This document shows, in pieces, positions 29,601 through 39,008 of a stretch of 64,000 bases of DNA. Every line of letters begins with the position of its first letter. Within the stretch, counting starts at the first letter, position 1. The position numbers were made by a program, and so were the translations under genes. Where the stretch lies: positions 3,544,501 to 3,608,500 of the forward strand of contig NZ_CP102267.1 of NCBI RefSeq assembly GCF_025148125.1, in the 5' to 3' direction. Under the pieces are notes generated by a model. That model was not told the DNA's origin and did not search any database. It was given only the letters and a program-made list of their open reading frames with translations. Source of the DNA: Blautia wexlerae DSM 19850 (GTDB lineage Bacteria; Bacillota; Clostridia; Lachnospirales; Lachnospiraceae).

Positions 29601-30284
29601 ATGGTAGAAACACTTTTTTTTGATCTTGATAATACATTACTTGATTTTAACCGGGCAGAAAGAGCAGCTATCGCAAAAACTCTGAAAAGTTTTCACATTG
29701 CTCCCGAGCCTTCAGTTCTGAAGCGTTACAGTGAGCTCAACCTCGCCCAGTGGAAGCTTCTTGAACAGGGCAAGATCACCAGAGACCAGGTAAAGCTTCG
29801 GAGATTCCGGCTTCTTTTTGCAGAGCTGAATGTGGATGTACCTGCAAAAGAAGCTGCACATACCTATGAAACTCTTCTGGCCCAGGGACACTATTTCATA
29901 GATGGTGCAGAAGAATTGCTCGAAACTCTTTACGGTCAATACCGGATGTATCTGGTTACAAACGGTACCTTAAGTGTCCAGAAGGGACGGCTTAAAAGTT
30001 CCGGAATTTCCCGTTACTTTGAGAGTATTTTTATCTCCGAAGAACTGGGATACAATAAACCGGGCAGGGAATACTTTGACTGCTGCTTCTCCAGAATCCC
30101 TGATTTCCATAAGGAAACAGCAGTAATCATCGGGGACAGCCTGACCTCTGATATCCAGGGCGGCATCAATGCCGGAATCCGCACGATCTGGTTTAATCCC
30201 AGCCATGAGAAGACTTCAGAAATCATCCCTGATCATGAATTTGACAGTCTTATGAAACTTCCTGAACTCCTGTCTCATATATAA
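29601..30284 (+). CDS. yjjG: HAD-family nucleotidase, YjjG type
   Basis: A 227-residue phosphatase with the HAD nucleophile motif FDLDNTLLDF, motif II in LVTNGT, motif III lysine in ISEELGYNKPGREYF and motif IV GDSLTSDIQGG. This is the YjjG/YfnB branch, which removes phosphate from non-canonical pyrimidine nucleotides and so protects DNA and RNA precursor pools. AGAGAGGATAAATACTT precedes the start. Confidence 0.88.
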   Translation: MVETLFFDLDNTLLDFNRAERAAIAKTLKSFHIAPEPSVLKRYSELNLAQWKLLEQGKITRDQVKLRRFRLLFAELNVDVPAKEAAHTYETLLAQGHYFIDGAEELLETLYGQYRMYLVTNGTLSVQKGRLKSSGISRYFESIFISEELGYNKPGREYFDCCFSRIPDFHKETAVIIGDSLTSDIQGGINAGIRTIWFNPSHEKTSEIIPDHEFDSLMKLPELLSHI

Positions 30285-30332
30285 AGCGGATAAAATCGTT
30301 CGCCTTACTGCTTATTGCTTTTCGCAGCCTCC

Positions 30333-30354
30333 GCAGGTGACTTAAGTCACCTGC
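30333..30354. repeat. 22-bp perfect palindrome
   Basis: GCAGGTGACTT and its exact mirror, between converging genes; could form a hairpin but has no T-run. Confidence 0.6.
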
Positions 30355-30417
30355 CCCAATCGCCCGGTTAACAGACGGCAGGCGTGACTTGCCTGCATCA
30401 TCCTGATTCTGAAATTA

Positions 30418-32652
30418 TTATAGTTTTTTCAGCTTTGCAAATCCTGCGAACATTTTCTTTATTCCCACTTTGTCAAAATCAACAGTGACTTCATAATCTC
30501 TTCCGCCGTCTACAATGTCTTTAACAATTCCTACACCAAATTTAATGTGGCGGACAGTGTCTCCCACTTCGTAATCCAGTGCAGCAGCCTTCGTCACCTT
30601 AAATTCTCTGGGCTTGAATGTTTTCGTCTCAAAAGCCATTTTCATTTTTGCAAGGTTTCTGTCTGCCTGAATCATCTCTTCAATCTTTTTCTTCTTTTCC
30701 TGAGCTTCCTGTCCCAGATCCACAAGCTCCCGCGGAATTTCACGTACAAATCTGGATACTTTATTATACTGTACTTCTCCCCGGAGCATCCGCTGTCTGA
30801 CACTTGTCAGCGTCAAATCCTCCATAGCTCTTGTGATACCCACATAACAGAGCCTTCTCTCTTCTTCCAGATCAGATCTGTCATCTGATATAATGGACAT
30901 ATAAGACGGAAACATCCCATCTTCCATTCCTGCGAGAAATACTCTCGGAAACTCCAGACCTTTGGCACTATGTAGTGTCATAAGAAGCACATAATCCTGA
31001 TCCGGATCCACGCTGTCAATGTCTGCGATCAGTGCAATCTCCTCGAGAAAACCTGAAAGTGTGGCAGTCTGTCCCTGTTCTTCCATTGCTTCCTGATAGG
31101 ATTCTGTCTTGGAAATAAGTTCATCAATATTCTCGATTCTTGCCTTCGATTCATCTGTATCTTCAGCCTGCAGCTCTGCCACATATCCGGTAAGTTCAAT
31201 CACTTCTTCCAGAAGTTCACGTACTGTATAGGACTCTGCCTTGCTCTTTAAACTCTGGATAAAGGTTACAAACCCATCAATCTTTGAAAGACTTCTTCCG
31301 ATAGACGGAACTTCCTCTGCCACACGCAAGGCATCATAGAAACTCACACTCATTTTATCCGCATAATCCTGTATTCTGCCAAGAGTTGTGGCTCCGATTC
31401 CACGCTTCGGTACATTGATGATACGGCGGACTGCCAGATCATCTCTGGAATTGTCAATTGTCTTCAGATAACATAACAGGTCTTTGATTTCTTTACGCGC
31501 ATAGAAATTCACACCGCCTACAATCTTGTAAGGGATATTCGCAAGAAGACACTTCTCTTCAAAGAGTCGTGACTGTGCATTGGTCCTGTACAGAACTGCA
31601 CAGTCTTTATACTTCGCACCATTCTCTCTGTGAACTCTGGAAATCTCACCTACCACATACTCTGCTTCCTCATATCCGTTCATGAACTGGCGGAAATGGA
31701 TTCGTTCCCCCTCCGAATTCTCAGTCCAGAGTGTTTTTGATTTACGTGAGGTATTGTTTGCGATCACCGCATTGGCTGCATTCAGAATATTCTTTGTGGA
31801 ACGGTAATTCTGTTCCAGACGGATAACTTTTGCATCTGGAAAAACATGCTCAAACCCAAGAATATTTCCAATATTTGCACCGCGGAATTTATAGATAGAC
31901 TGGTCATCATCACCGACTACACAGAGGTTTTCATATTTAGAGGCCAACAGGCTTATAAATTTAAACTGTGCAGTATTGGTATCCTGATACTCATCCACCA
32001 TGATATATCTGAAACGTTCCTGATAATTTTCCAGAACATCTCCGCAGTTCTGAAAAAGCTCTACGGTCTTTACGATCAGATCATCAAAATCCAGCGCATT
32101 ATTTCTGCGCAAAGCAGCCTGATATTCCCGATATACCTCAGCAACCTTCTTTTTAACAAAGTCCCCACCTGCATTCAGTTCCATCTCATCCGGTGTGATC
32201 AGTTCATCTTTTGCATGGGAAATCTGTGCCAGAAGAGAACGTTCCTTTGTTTTCTTGGTGTCAATATTCAGTTTTCTGCATACTTCTTTCATCAGAGTTT
32301 TCTGATCTTCTGTGTCATAAATAGCAAATCTGGTATCATATCCAAGACGATCAATATAACGACGCAGAATACGCACACAGGTAGAATGGAATGTGGAAAC
32401 CCATACGCTCTCGGAACCAAATCCCACTATTTTATCTACACGTTCTCTCATCTCACTGGCTGCTTTATTTGTAAATGTGATAGCCAGAATGTTCCAGGGA
32501 TTGATTCCCTTTTTATCTATCAGGTAAGCAATGCGGTGGGTAAGTACTCTTGTCTTTCCCGAACCCGCTCCCGCAAGGATCAGCAGTGGACCTTCTGTAT
32601 GGTAAACCGCTTCCTGCTGCTGAGGATTTAATGTACTATAAATATCGCTCAT
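30418..32652 (-). CDS. pcrA: ATP-dependent DNA helicase PcrA (UvrD/Rep family)
   Basis: A 744-residue superfamily 1A helicase. It has the Q motif LNPQQQEAV, Walker A AGAGSGKTRVLTHR, motif II DEYQDTN, motif III GDDDQSIYKFRGA, motif IV LEQNYRSTKNIL, motif V LMTLHSAKGLEFP and motif VI YVGITRAMEDL. The C-terminal Tudor-like domain (VGDTVRHIKFGVGIV) binds RNA polymerase in PcrA. It works in nucleotide-excision repair, removal of recombinase filaments and plasmid replication. Confidence 0.95.
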   Translation of the reverse strand: MSDIYSTLNPQQQEAVYHTEGPLLILAGAGSGKTRVLTHRIAYLIDKKGINPWNILAITFTNKAASEMRERVDKIVGFGSESVWVSTFHSTCVRILRRYIDRLGYDTRFAIYDTEDQKTLMKEVCRKLNIDTKKTKERSLLAQISHAKDELITPDEMELNAGGDFVKKKVAEVYREYQAALRRNNALDFDDLIVKTVELFQNCGDVLENYQERFRYIMVDEYQDTNTAQFKFISLLASKYENLCVVGDDDQSIYKFRGANIGNILGFEHVFPDAKVIRLEQNYRSTKNILNAANAVIANNTSRKSKTLWTENSEGERIHFRQFMNGYEEAEYVVGEISRVHRENGAKYKDCAVLYRTNAQSRLFEEKCLLANIPYKIVGGVNFYARKEIKDLLCYLKTIDNSRDDLAVRRIINVPKRGIGATTLGRIQDYADKMSVSFYDALRVAEEVPSIGRSLSKIDGFVTFIQSLKSKAESYTVRELLEEVIELTGYVAELQAEDTDESKARIENIDELISKTESYQEAMEEQGQTATLSGFLEEIALIADIDSVDPDQDYVLLMTLHSAKGLEFPRVFLAGMEDGMFPSYMSIISDDRSDLEEERRLCYVGITRAMEDLTLTSVRQRMLRGEVQYNKVSRFVREIPRELVDLGQEAQEKKKKIEEMIQADRNLAKMKMAFETKTFKPREFKVTKAAALDYEVGDTVRHIKFGVGIVKDIVDGGRDYEVTVDFDKVGIKKMFAGFAKLKKL

Positions 32653-32857
32653 ATTTTCTCCTGTCTTCTTCCTGTACGGTACATTATTTTACAAACAACC
32701 ATGCTGATCAACAAGTTGATTTCTGCAACAATCTTTCAGATTCAAAATATGTACCGGTTACCGTTTACATCTCTCGAAATATTTTTTGTGCCTGAACAGG
32801 CATATATCTTTATGATTATACACAAAAATCTGTTCGCCTACAACTGATTCCTGTAAA

Positions 32858-33020
32858 GTAAACCTCACATGACTAAAGTCACGTGCTTCCAGACGCTTTA
32901 GGCGTCAGACTGAATATCGGCGGATACGCCTGTAATTTAGGTGCGCAGTTATGCGCATTTCCCATGCCGGATATGGCTGGTTCCCACATTACAGGTAGTC
33001 CGTTGTATATCTGCCTGTAT
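32858..33020 (-). ncRNA. Structured right end of the TnpB element, putative omega-RNA
   Basis: Directly behind the tnpB stop lie several hairpins: TGCGCA-GTTA-TGCGCA (32942-32957), GACGC/GCGTC (32892-32906) and a terminal CACGTGACT/AGTCATGTG stem (32866-32885), followed by AGGTTTAC. The last part resembles IS200/IS605 right ends and the 3' part of omega-RNA guides. 32653-32857 shows nothing further. RNA function is inferred. Confidence 0.5.
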
Positions 33021-34349
33021 CTATGCTGCTTTTAAGAGTTCCATTTCTGAATGGAGTTTTCTCAGATCCGCATAGACACATGAGGTTCTACGCTTTACAG
33101 GAGGGACTTTTGCCTCCAGTAAAGACCTTTCCGTTGCCGGAAGGGGTTTTAAAAGTTCTCTGACAAAATATCTCGCTCCTATATTATAGGATGCTGACAG
33201 GTCACAATTATATCGTTTTCCTGTCTGGAAAGTACAGAGGCTGTGATTTTCCCAGTCGCGTATTACCGCCCCGGAACCATCATAAGCCAGCCTGCTGGTA
33301 TTCCATGCGCAGATCCTGGATACCCGCATCCCTTTCCTGTGTGCCTGATGTCCACAGCGCCTCTGGATATCCCGCTTTCTCCACAGGTGCAGTTTCTGTT
33401 TTTTCTTTCCCGATATCTTCCCCTGCATCTCCAGATACTCAAACACGATCACATCTGCATGGTTTTCTTCCGCATATCTTACAATCGCACCTGCAATCTT
33501 TTTGCCCAGTTCTGTATTCAGACGTTTCGTATATGCCCATCTTCCCTGTGTCTGCGCAGAACCATGTTCCCTCTGGGATCTGCGGATCCGTCTCAGTGTG
33601 CGGTACATCCGGTCTTTTTCACTGGGATGATCTATGAATTTTCTTCCCAGGACAGTTCCGTCTGCCTGCATGATGGTACAGACTGCATCGGTATTGATCC
33701 CTAAGTCCACGCTGCAGATGATCTGTTCTTTCACAGGTGTTTTGGTAAGTGTTACTTCCTCTTTATAGGAAAAACGCAAAAAGTACTTCCGGTGTCTCTT
33801 TTCCAGAGTCGGGGCAGATGCCTTTTTTCCTGACCAGCATTTTCTCAGATATTCCATATCCGTATGCTCCAGACGTACACAGAACCATTTCCAGTCATGG
33901 CCGTCATAGAGTTTCAGGTATGCTTCGTCTTTCCCTTCCGCTCCTTCACGGTACATGACATCACGGTAGAAGACCGGCATGGCGTGGTTTTCATATACAA
34001 GCTTTGGTTTCCCGCTCTTTCTGTCTGTCTTTTCCCATAGATCCAGCCGTGTTTTATAAGAGGATACTGTCCCCAGTGCATGCCGGATGGCAGATCTGCG
34101 CAGATAGGAAGGCATCTTTGAGAATCGGATATCAAAATCAAAACAGGCATGGTTTTTCTTCGTAGTATGTACCAGATGTTCTGCAGCATTAAAACGCCTC
34201 TTTGCATCCGGGATTTCTGCTAATTTTTCCCATACCTGCACATAAATTCCAATCAGATAACTGACAGCAGAACGGTAGATCTCCAGTGTCTGGCGGATCG
34301 GGATATTCTGTTTTCGTAATTCTACACCATAACTGGATATTATCTGCAT
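33021..34349 (-). CDS. TnpB-like RuvC nuclease without a recognisable zinc finger
   Basis: A 442-residue protein of the IS605-type TnpB superfamily. The RuvC triad is present: Asp215 in CSVDLGINTDAV, Glu304 in VIVFEYLEMQG and Asp383 in YNCDLSASYNIGAR. The usual CxxC pairs of the zinc ribbon between the last two motifs are gone; only single cysteines (ICAWNTS, SLCTF) remain around AYDGSG. No TnpA gene lies nearby. TnpB proteins are RNA-guided DNA nucleases that help keep their elements in place. GGGAG lies ten bases before the start. Confidence 0.8.
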   Translation of the reverse strand: MQIISSYGVELRKQNIPIRQTLEIYRSAVSYLIGIYVQVWEKLAEIPDAKRRFNAAEHLVHTTKKNHACFDFDIRFSKMPSYLRRSAIRHALGTVSSYKTRLDLWEKTDRKSGKPKLVYENHAMPVFYRDVMYREGAEGKDEAYLKLYDGHDWKWFCVRLEHTDMEYLRKCWSGKKASAPTLEKRHRKYFLRFSYKEEVTLTKTPVKEQIICSVDLGINTDAVCTIMQADGTVLGRKFIDHPSEKDRMYRTLRRIRRSQREHGSAQTQGRWAYTKRLNTELGKKIAGAIVRYAEENHADVIVFEYLEMQGKISGKKKQKLHLWRKRDIQRRCGHQAHRKGMRVSRICAWNTSRLAYDGSGAVIRDWENHSLCTFQTGKRYNCDLSASYNIGARYFVRELLKPLPATERSLLEAKVPPVKRRTSCVYADLRKLHSEMELLKAA

Positions 34350-34771
34350 TTTTATTTCTCCCTGATAACTCTTTTCTCAGATTCTGTTGTTTTATTTTTT
34401 CTATTACCCATGTCTATATTTTAGCACATATAGTGCCAGAAGTAAACATGCGTTCTTTCTTTGAGTAAAAAATTTGCCCGTCTAACTCATCACTACTACA
34501 ATATATTTATGGGTAATCCCCTTACTTCCAGTAAGGATTTATCCATCTCATTACTTAAACTGTTAGAATGTAGGATGCAATGGTATATCGACTTCATCAC
34601 TTGGACCTCGCGTCCGTACTTTAGACTGATAACCGGCTCCTCATTCACAGTGCTCGTTTTATGCAGGTTGAATCACATTAGGTGCATTCGTGTCACACAC
34701 AGTAGTTTGAACAGGTAATGAGTAAAACTGGTATTTATCCATTGTAATATTTTTTAAGGAGTGATAAATTT
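34350..34771. other. Gene-free stretch: TnpB left flank and 5' end of IS110 copy, possible bridge-RNA region
   Basis: About 420 bp without a gene. The right part precedes the IS110-type transposase, where the guide (bridge) RNA would be encoded. The border between the TnpB element and the IS cannot be placed by eye. Confidence 0.35.
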
Positions 34772-35983
34772 ATGAACGCAGTAGGTATCGATGTTTCAAA
34801 AGGTAAAAGTATGGTTACAATTCTGAGACCATTTGGGGAGATTGTATCCTCTCCTTTTGAGATTAAGCACACATCCAGTGATATCCATTCACTTATTAAA
34901 CTTATTCATTCTATCGAAGGTGAATCCCGGGTTGTAATGGAACATACCGGCCGCTACTACGAAGCACTTGCTCACCAGCTTTCAGCAGCAGATCTCTTTG
35001 TCAGTGCTGTTAATCCCAAGTTGGTCAAAGATTTTAATAACGATTCTCTTCGCAAGATCAAGTCCGACAAAGCTGATTCTGTCAAGATTGCCCGCTACGC
35101 TCTTGACAAATGGCAAAGTCTTGAACCGTATAGTATTACAGATGAATTACGCGCTCAGCTAAAGGTCATGAATCGTCAGTTCCATTTCTATGTGAAACAA
35201 AAAACGGCTATGAAAAATAATCTTATTGGCCTCATTGACCAGACCTATCCAAATGCAAATACTTATTTCAATAGTCCCACCCGCAGTGATGGTTCCCAGA
35301 AATGAGTTGATTTTGTCTCTACATACTGGCATGTAGATTGCATTCGTAAAATGTCTCTAAACGCTTTTGTTGAACATTATCAGAACTGGTGCAAGCGCAA
35401 AAAATATGCCTTCAATAAATCAAAAGCGGAAGAAATTTACACCAAAACAAAGGAACTTGTTCCAGTATTTCCTAAGAATGAAATAACCAAACATATCATC
35501 AGATAAGCTATCGATCAGCTCAACAGTACTTCCGTTACTGTCGAAACAATACGCACTCTCATGAACGAGACTGCCTCAAAGCTTCCTGAATACTCAATTG
35601 TCATGCAGTTTAAAGGGATTGGTCCATCTCTCGGTCCACAGCTTATGGCTGAGATCGGTGATGTAACCAGATTCACGCATAAAGGAGCCCTTACTGCATT
35701 CGCCGGAGTTGATCCTGGGGTAAACGAATCTGGTTCCTATGCACAAAAAAGCGTCCCAACATCCAAACGTGGATCTTCACATTTAAGAAAGACTCTTTTT
35801 CAAGTAATGGATGTTCTTATCAAAACCATGCCTCAGGATGATCCTGTATATCAATTCACGGACAGAAAACGCACCCAGGGTAAGCCTTACTATGTTTATA
35901 TGACTGCAGGTGCTAATAAATTTCTCAGAATATACTATGGACGAGTGAAAGAATATCTTTCTGTTCTTCCTGATCCAAGCTAA
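34772..35983 (+). pseudogene. IS110-family transposase broken by two in-frame stop codons
   Basis: One 403-codon frame encodes a full-length IS110 transposase: GIDVSKGKSMVTIL and VVMEHTGRYYEA of the DEDD domain, and FKGIGPSLGPQLMAEIG and AFAGVDPGVNESG of the C-terminal domain. TGA at 35303-35305 (where Trp fits) and TAA at 35504-35506 interrupt it with no frameshift, so the damage is recent. It differs clearly from the intact IS110 copy at 8815. AAGGAGTG precedes the start. Confidence 0.88.
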
Positions 35984-36221
35984 TTCAAAACTTTTACTTT
36001 CAGACCAGCACTGGTTGTGGTGGCCTTATTTTAATGCCTAATTTTTAACCTGTAAAGTTTTTTAACTTTCTTCAATTTTAGTATTGACTTTTTATTTGCA
36101 GGCTAAAGTAACGAGAATGCGACGCGCAGTTATTCAAGCGGATATAAATTCTGTAATGAGTAAAAAAAACATTTACAAGTAGTATTTAAAACTATATAAT
36201 AAGGAACAGAGGTGATAAAAG

Positions 36222-36839
36222 ATGACAATCGATGATAAAGACATGATAAACAGCATTCTGGAAAGTGTATCCAGGATTGACTATATTAAACCGGAAGACA
36301 TCCCAAATATTGATTTATATATGGATCAGGTAACAACCTTTATGGAAGAACAGCTCGTTTCTTCCAAACGTTACGCAGACGACAAGATTCTCACCAAGAC
36401 TATGATCAACAATTATGCAAAGAATAAGCTCCTTCCCCCGCCTGAGAAGAAACGTTATTCCAAAGAACATGTGCTGATGCTGATTTTTATTTACTATTTC
36501 AAGAATATTCTTTCCATCAATGATATCCAGACTCTGCTCACACCGATCACGCAGAAATATTTTAAATCCATGACTGAGAAAGATATGACTTATATTTATA
36601 ATGAAGTTTTCAGCATGGAAAAGGAACAGATTGAATCCCTGAAAAAAGACCTTCTGCGCAAATACAAAACAGCACAGGATACTTTCGGGGACGCAGATGA
36701 AGAAGATCAGGCGAACCTGAAAAGATTTTCCTTTATCTGTCTGTTAAGCTTTGATGTTTATGTAAAAAAGATGATGATTGAGCATATAATCGACGGGATG
36801 AATCCGGAACCGGAGCATAATTCCAAAAAGAAAAAATAA
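36222..36839 (+). CDS. DUF1836-family protein
   Basis: A 205-residue protein with the DUF1836 core: TKTMINNYAKNKLLPPPEKK and RYSKEHVLMLIFIYYFKNIL, resembling a MerR-like helix-turn-helix followed by a helical bundle. The end is Lys-rich. The family is frequent in Bacillota and may be a regulator, but no target is known. Its start follows GAGGTG. The stretch 35984-36221 before it is the IS110 right flank without a gene. Confidence 0.75.
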   Translation: MTIDDKDMINSILESVSRIDYIKPEDIPNIDLYMDQVTTFMEEQLVSSKRYADDKILTKTMINNYAKNKLLPPPEKKRYSKEHVLMLIFIYYFKNILSINDIQTLLTPITQKYFKSMTEKDMTYIYNEVFSMEKEQIESLKKDLLRKYKTAQDTFGDADEEDQANLKRFSFICLLSFDVYVKKMMIEHIIDGMNPEPEHNSKKKK

Positions 36840-36875
36840 TTGTCAGCCTATAATCAAACAAATACTGAACAGACC

Positions 36876-36917
36876 AAAAGGAGACCACATATTTTTCTGT
36901 GATCTCCTTTTATTTTT
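36876..36917. terminator. Bidirectional terminator
   Basis: AAAAGGAGACCACA and TGTGATCTCCTTTT pair (one A-C mismatch) with T-runs usable on both strands, between converging genes. Confidence 0.7.
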
Positions 36918-36936
36918 CCTTTATTTTATCAGCGAA

Positions 36937-38889
36937 TTACATATAAAAAAGTTCCTTCATCCACACAAGCATTTCTCCATTTTCACGATTTCCCCAATAA
37001 CAATATGGTACCAGTGTCAATTTAACATCTTCCAGTTCTACTTTTCTGTTCTGATACAATATTCCTTCATTCCAACCCTTCTCTGAAATTTTTTTGCCGG
37101 TTATATGGAGTACACTGCATCCTTCCAGAAGTTCGTCATCATATGTTTCTTCAATCTTCTGATCAGTATTAACCATAACAGAAGAAAGATTCTCCCCGTT
37201 ATCCGCTTCTTCCACACAGTAAACCAGAGGTCCCTTTACTACTGCCACTTTTGCACTGTCAACTCTTACCTGTGGATTTGCATGAACAAATACTGGCTCT
37301 GCATCAAAACTTATTTCAAATGTTTCTTTATACATTTTTCCGGAAATTTTAATATATCCATGGTCTTCTGTCAGATTCTCTTCTTTACCGTTTCTCAAAA
37401 TTTTGAAATTCTCTGCATATGCCGGAACCCTGAATGCGATCATCGCCTCAGTTTCTTGCACACCATCTACAGAAACTGTCATCTTGTTTTCCCATGGGAA
37501 ATTTCCTTTTAACGTAATTTTGAACGGAACTCCATTAAGTGTAACTTCTGTTTCATTTGCAACATACAGATTTACGTAAATTTCATTTTCTTCTTGGAAA
37601 TAGATGTATTGTCCAAGAGATGCCAATGTTCTGGTAATGTTTGGCGGGCAGCATGCAACACCAAACCATTTCTGCCTGACAGGTTTCACATGTTCGCGTG
37701 AAGTTCTCGGCATACAGCTTACCGGCCATACTTCCAGAGGATTTACATAAAAAAAGCTTTTTCCATCCATAGCTATGCCTGATAAAAGTGTATTATATAA
37801 AGCCCGTTCCACTACATCCATATAAGAAGCATCCTTCTCCATATCTGCCATTCTCTTTCCAAACATAGCAAGTGCAATCGTAGCACATGTCTCAGAATAA
37901 TTGCTGTCATTTGGCAGATCATAATCTGTTGTAAATCGTTCCAAGAATCCAGAAGATCCAACACTTCCTGTAATATACATTCTTTTGTGCACCATATTAT
38001 CCCACAAGTTTCGGCATGCCTGCTGTAATTCTTTATCCTGATATTCATATGCCAGGTCTGCCATTGCAGAATACATATAGTTTGCTCTTACAGCGTGTCC
38101 TTCTGCTGTCCTCTGTTTTCTTACCGGTTTATGTGCCTGCGCATACATGGTATCATAATTTACAAAATCCGGAAAAATACGCTTATGTCCCGGTCTCTTT
38201 TCCTCCTCCAGAAAATAATTTTTGCCAGTACCTCTCAGATCTATGAAATATTTTGCCAGATCCAGATATTTTTTCTCACGTGTTACACGGTAAAGCTTTA
38301 CAAGTGCCAGTTCTATTTCCTGATGTCCCGGATATCCATGGATTTTTCCCTCTTCCGGTCCGAAAGTCTGGCAGACAAGATCTGCAAATTTTGATACAAT
38401 TTCCAGGAATCTACGTTTTCCGGTTGCTTCATAGTATGCTACTGCTGCCTCGATCATATGCCCTGCTGTATAAAGCTCATGACCTTCCATAAGATTACTC
38501 CATCGTCCATCCGGTTCTTTGATCGTAAAATATGTATTTAAATATCCATCCGGCTGCTGTGCACGTCCGATCAGTTCAATCGTCTCATCAGCCAATTCTT
38601 CCAGCTTTTCATCTCTTTCATAATTTAACACAAAACCAACTGCTTCCAGCCATTTTGCAACATCCGTATCCTGAAATACGGCGCCCTGAAATTCTCCCTC
38701 TTTTTCTCCTGCTGCAATTTTGAAATTTTCTATACAATGACTGGTTTCTACATCTTCCAGTTTATCATTCAGAATATCCCACTGATAAGGAATAATCACA
38801 TCCTTTACCAGATGCACATATTTATTCCAAAAATTATCTGTAACATGAATCTGTTTAAGAGAAATACTTGAATTTGCTGCTTTTCCCAT
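36937..38889 (-). CDS. GH127 beta-L-arabinofuranosidase-type enzyme
   Basis: A 650-residue enzyme of glycoside hydrolase family 127. The zinc/cysteine catalytic centre is visible: Glu and Cys in NYSETCATIAL (residues 333 and 335) and the cysteine pair in GVACCPPN (413-414), matching the Glu-Cys3 site and nucleophile Cys of HypBA1. It removes beta-linked L-arabinofuranose; no signal peptide, so it acts inside the cell on imported oligosaccharides. It is the last gene of the operon with the GH31 enzyme and an ABC importer. The start MGKAANS is chosen at 38889; a terminator-like hairpin separates it from GH31. Confidence 0.87.
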   Translation of the reverse strand: MGKAANSSISLKQIHVTDNFWNKYVHLVKDVIIPYQWDILNDKLEDVETSHCIENFKIAAGEKEGEFQGAVFQDTDVAKWLEAVGFVLNYERDEKLEELADETIELIGRAQQPDGYLNTYFTIKEPDGRWSNLMEGHELYTAGHMIEAAVAYYEATGKRRFLEIVSKFADLVCQTFGPEEGKIHGYPGHQEIELALVKLYRVTREKKYLDLAKYFIDLRGTGKNYFLEEEKRPGHKRIFPDFVNYDTMYAQAHKPVRKQRTAEGHAVRANYMYSAMADLAYEYQDKELQQACRNLWDNMVHKRMYITGSVGSSGFLERFTTDYDLPNDSNYSETCATIALAMFGKRMADMEKDASYMDVVERALYNTLLSGIAMDGKSFFYVNPLEVWPVSCMPRTSREHVKPVRQKWFGVACCPPNITRTLASLGQYIYFQEENEIYVNLYVANETEVTLNGVPFKITLKGNFPWENKMTVSVDGVQETEAMIAFRVPAYAENFKILRNGKEENLTEDHGYIKISGKMYKETFEISFDAEPVFVHANPQVRVDSAKVAVVKGPLVYCVEEADNGENLSSVMVNTDQKIEETYDDELLEGCSVLHITGKKISEKGWNEGILYQNRKVELEDVKLTLVPYCYWGNRENGEMLVWMKELFYM

Positions 38890-38944
38890 TTTTTCTTCTC
38901 CTTTATCATCCATTTGGATCAGCGGTGACACCGTTAAATGTTCT

Positions 38945-38989
38945 TTAAAAGGGTGTCGAAAATTATCCCTCGATAATTCTGCGACACCC
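38945..38989 (-). terminator. Hairpin terminator between GH31 and GH127 genes
   Basis: GGGTGTCG and CGACACCC with an inner AATTATCG-type pairing, followed by TTTT. It would lower GH127 expression relative to the genes before it. Confidence 0.65.
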
Positions 38990-39008
38990 TCCTGATCTTT
39001 AAACTTCT

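Noticed and set aside
30333..30354. Perfect palindrome GCAGGTGACTT/AAGTCACCTGC as a terminator or operator
   Set aside because: No T-run and no nearby promoter; kept only as a repeat.
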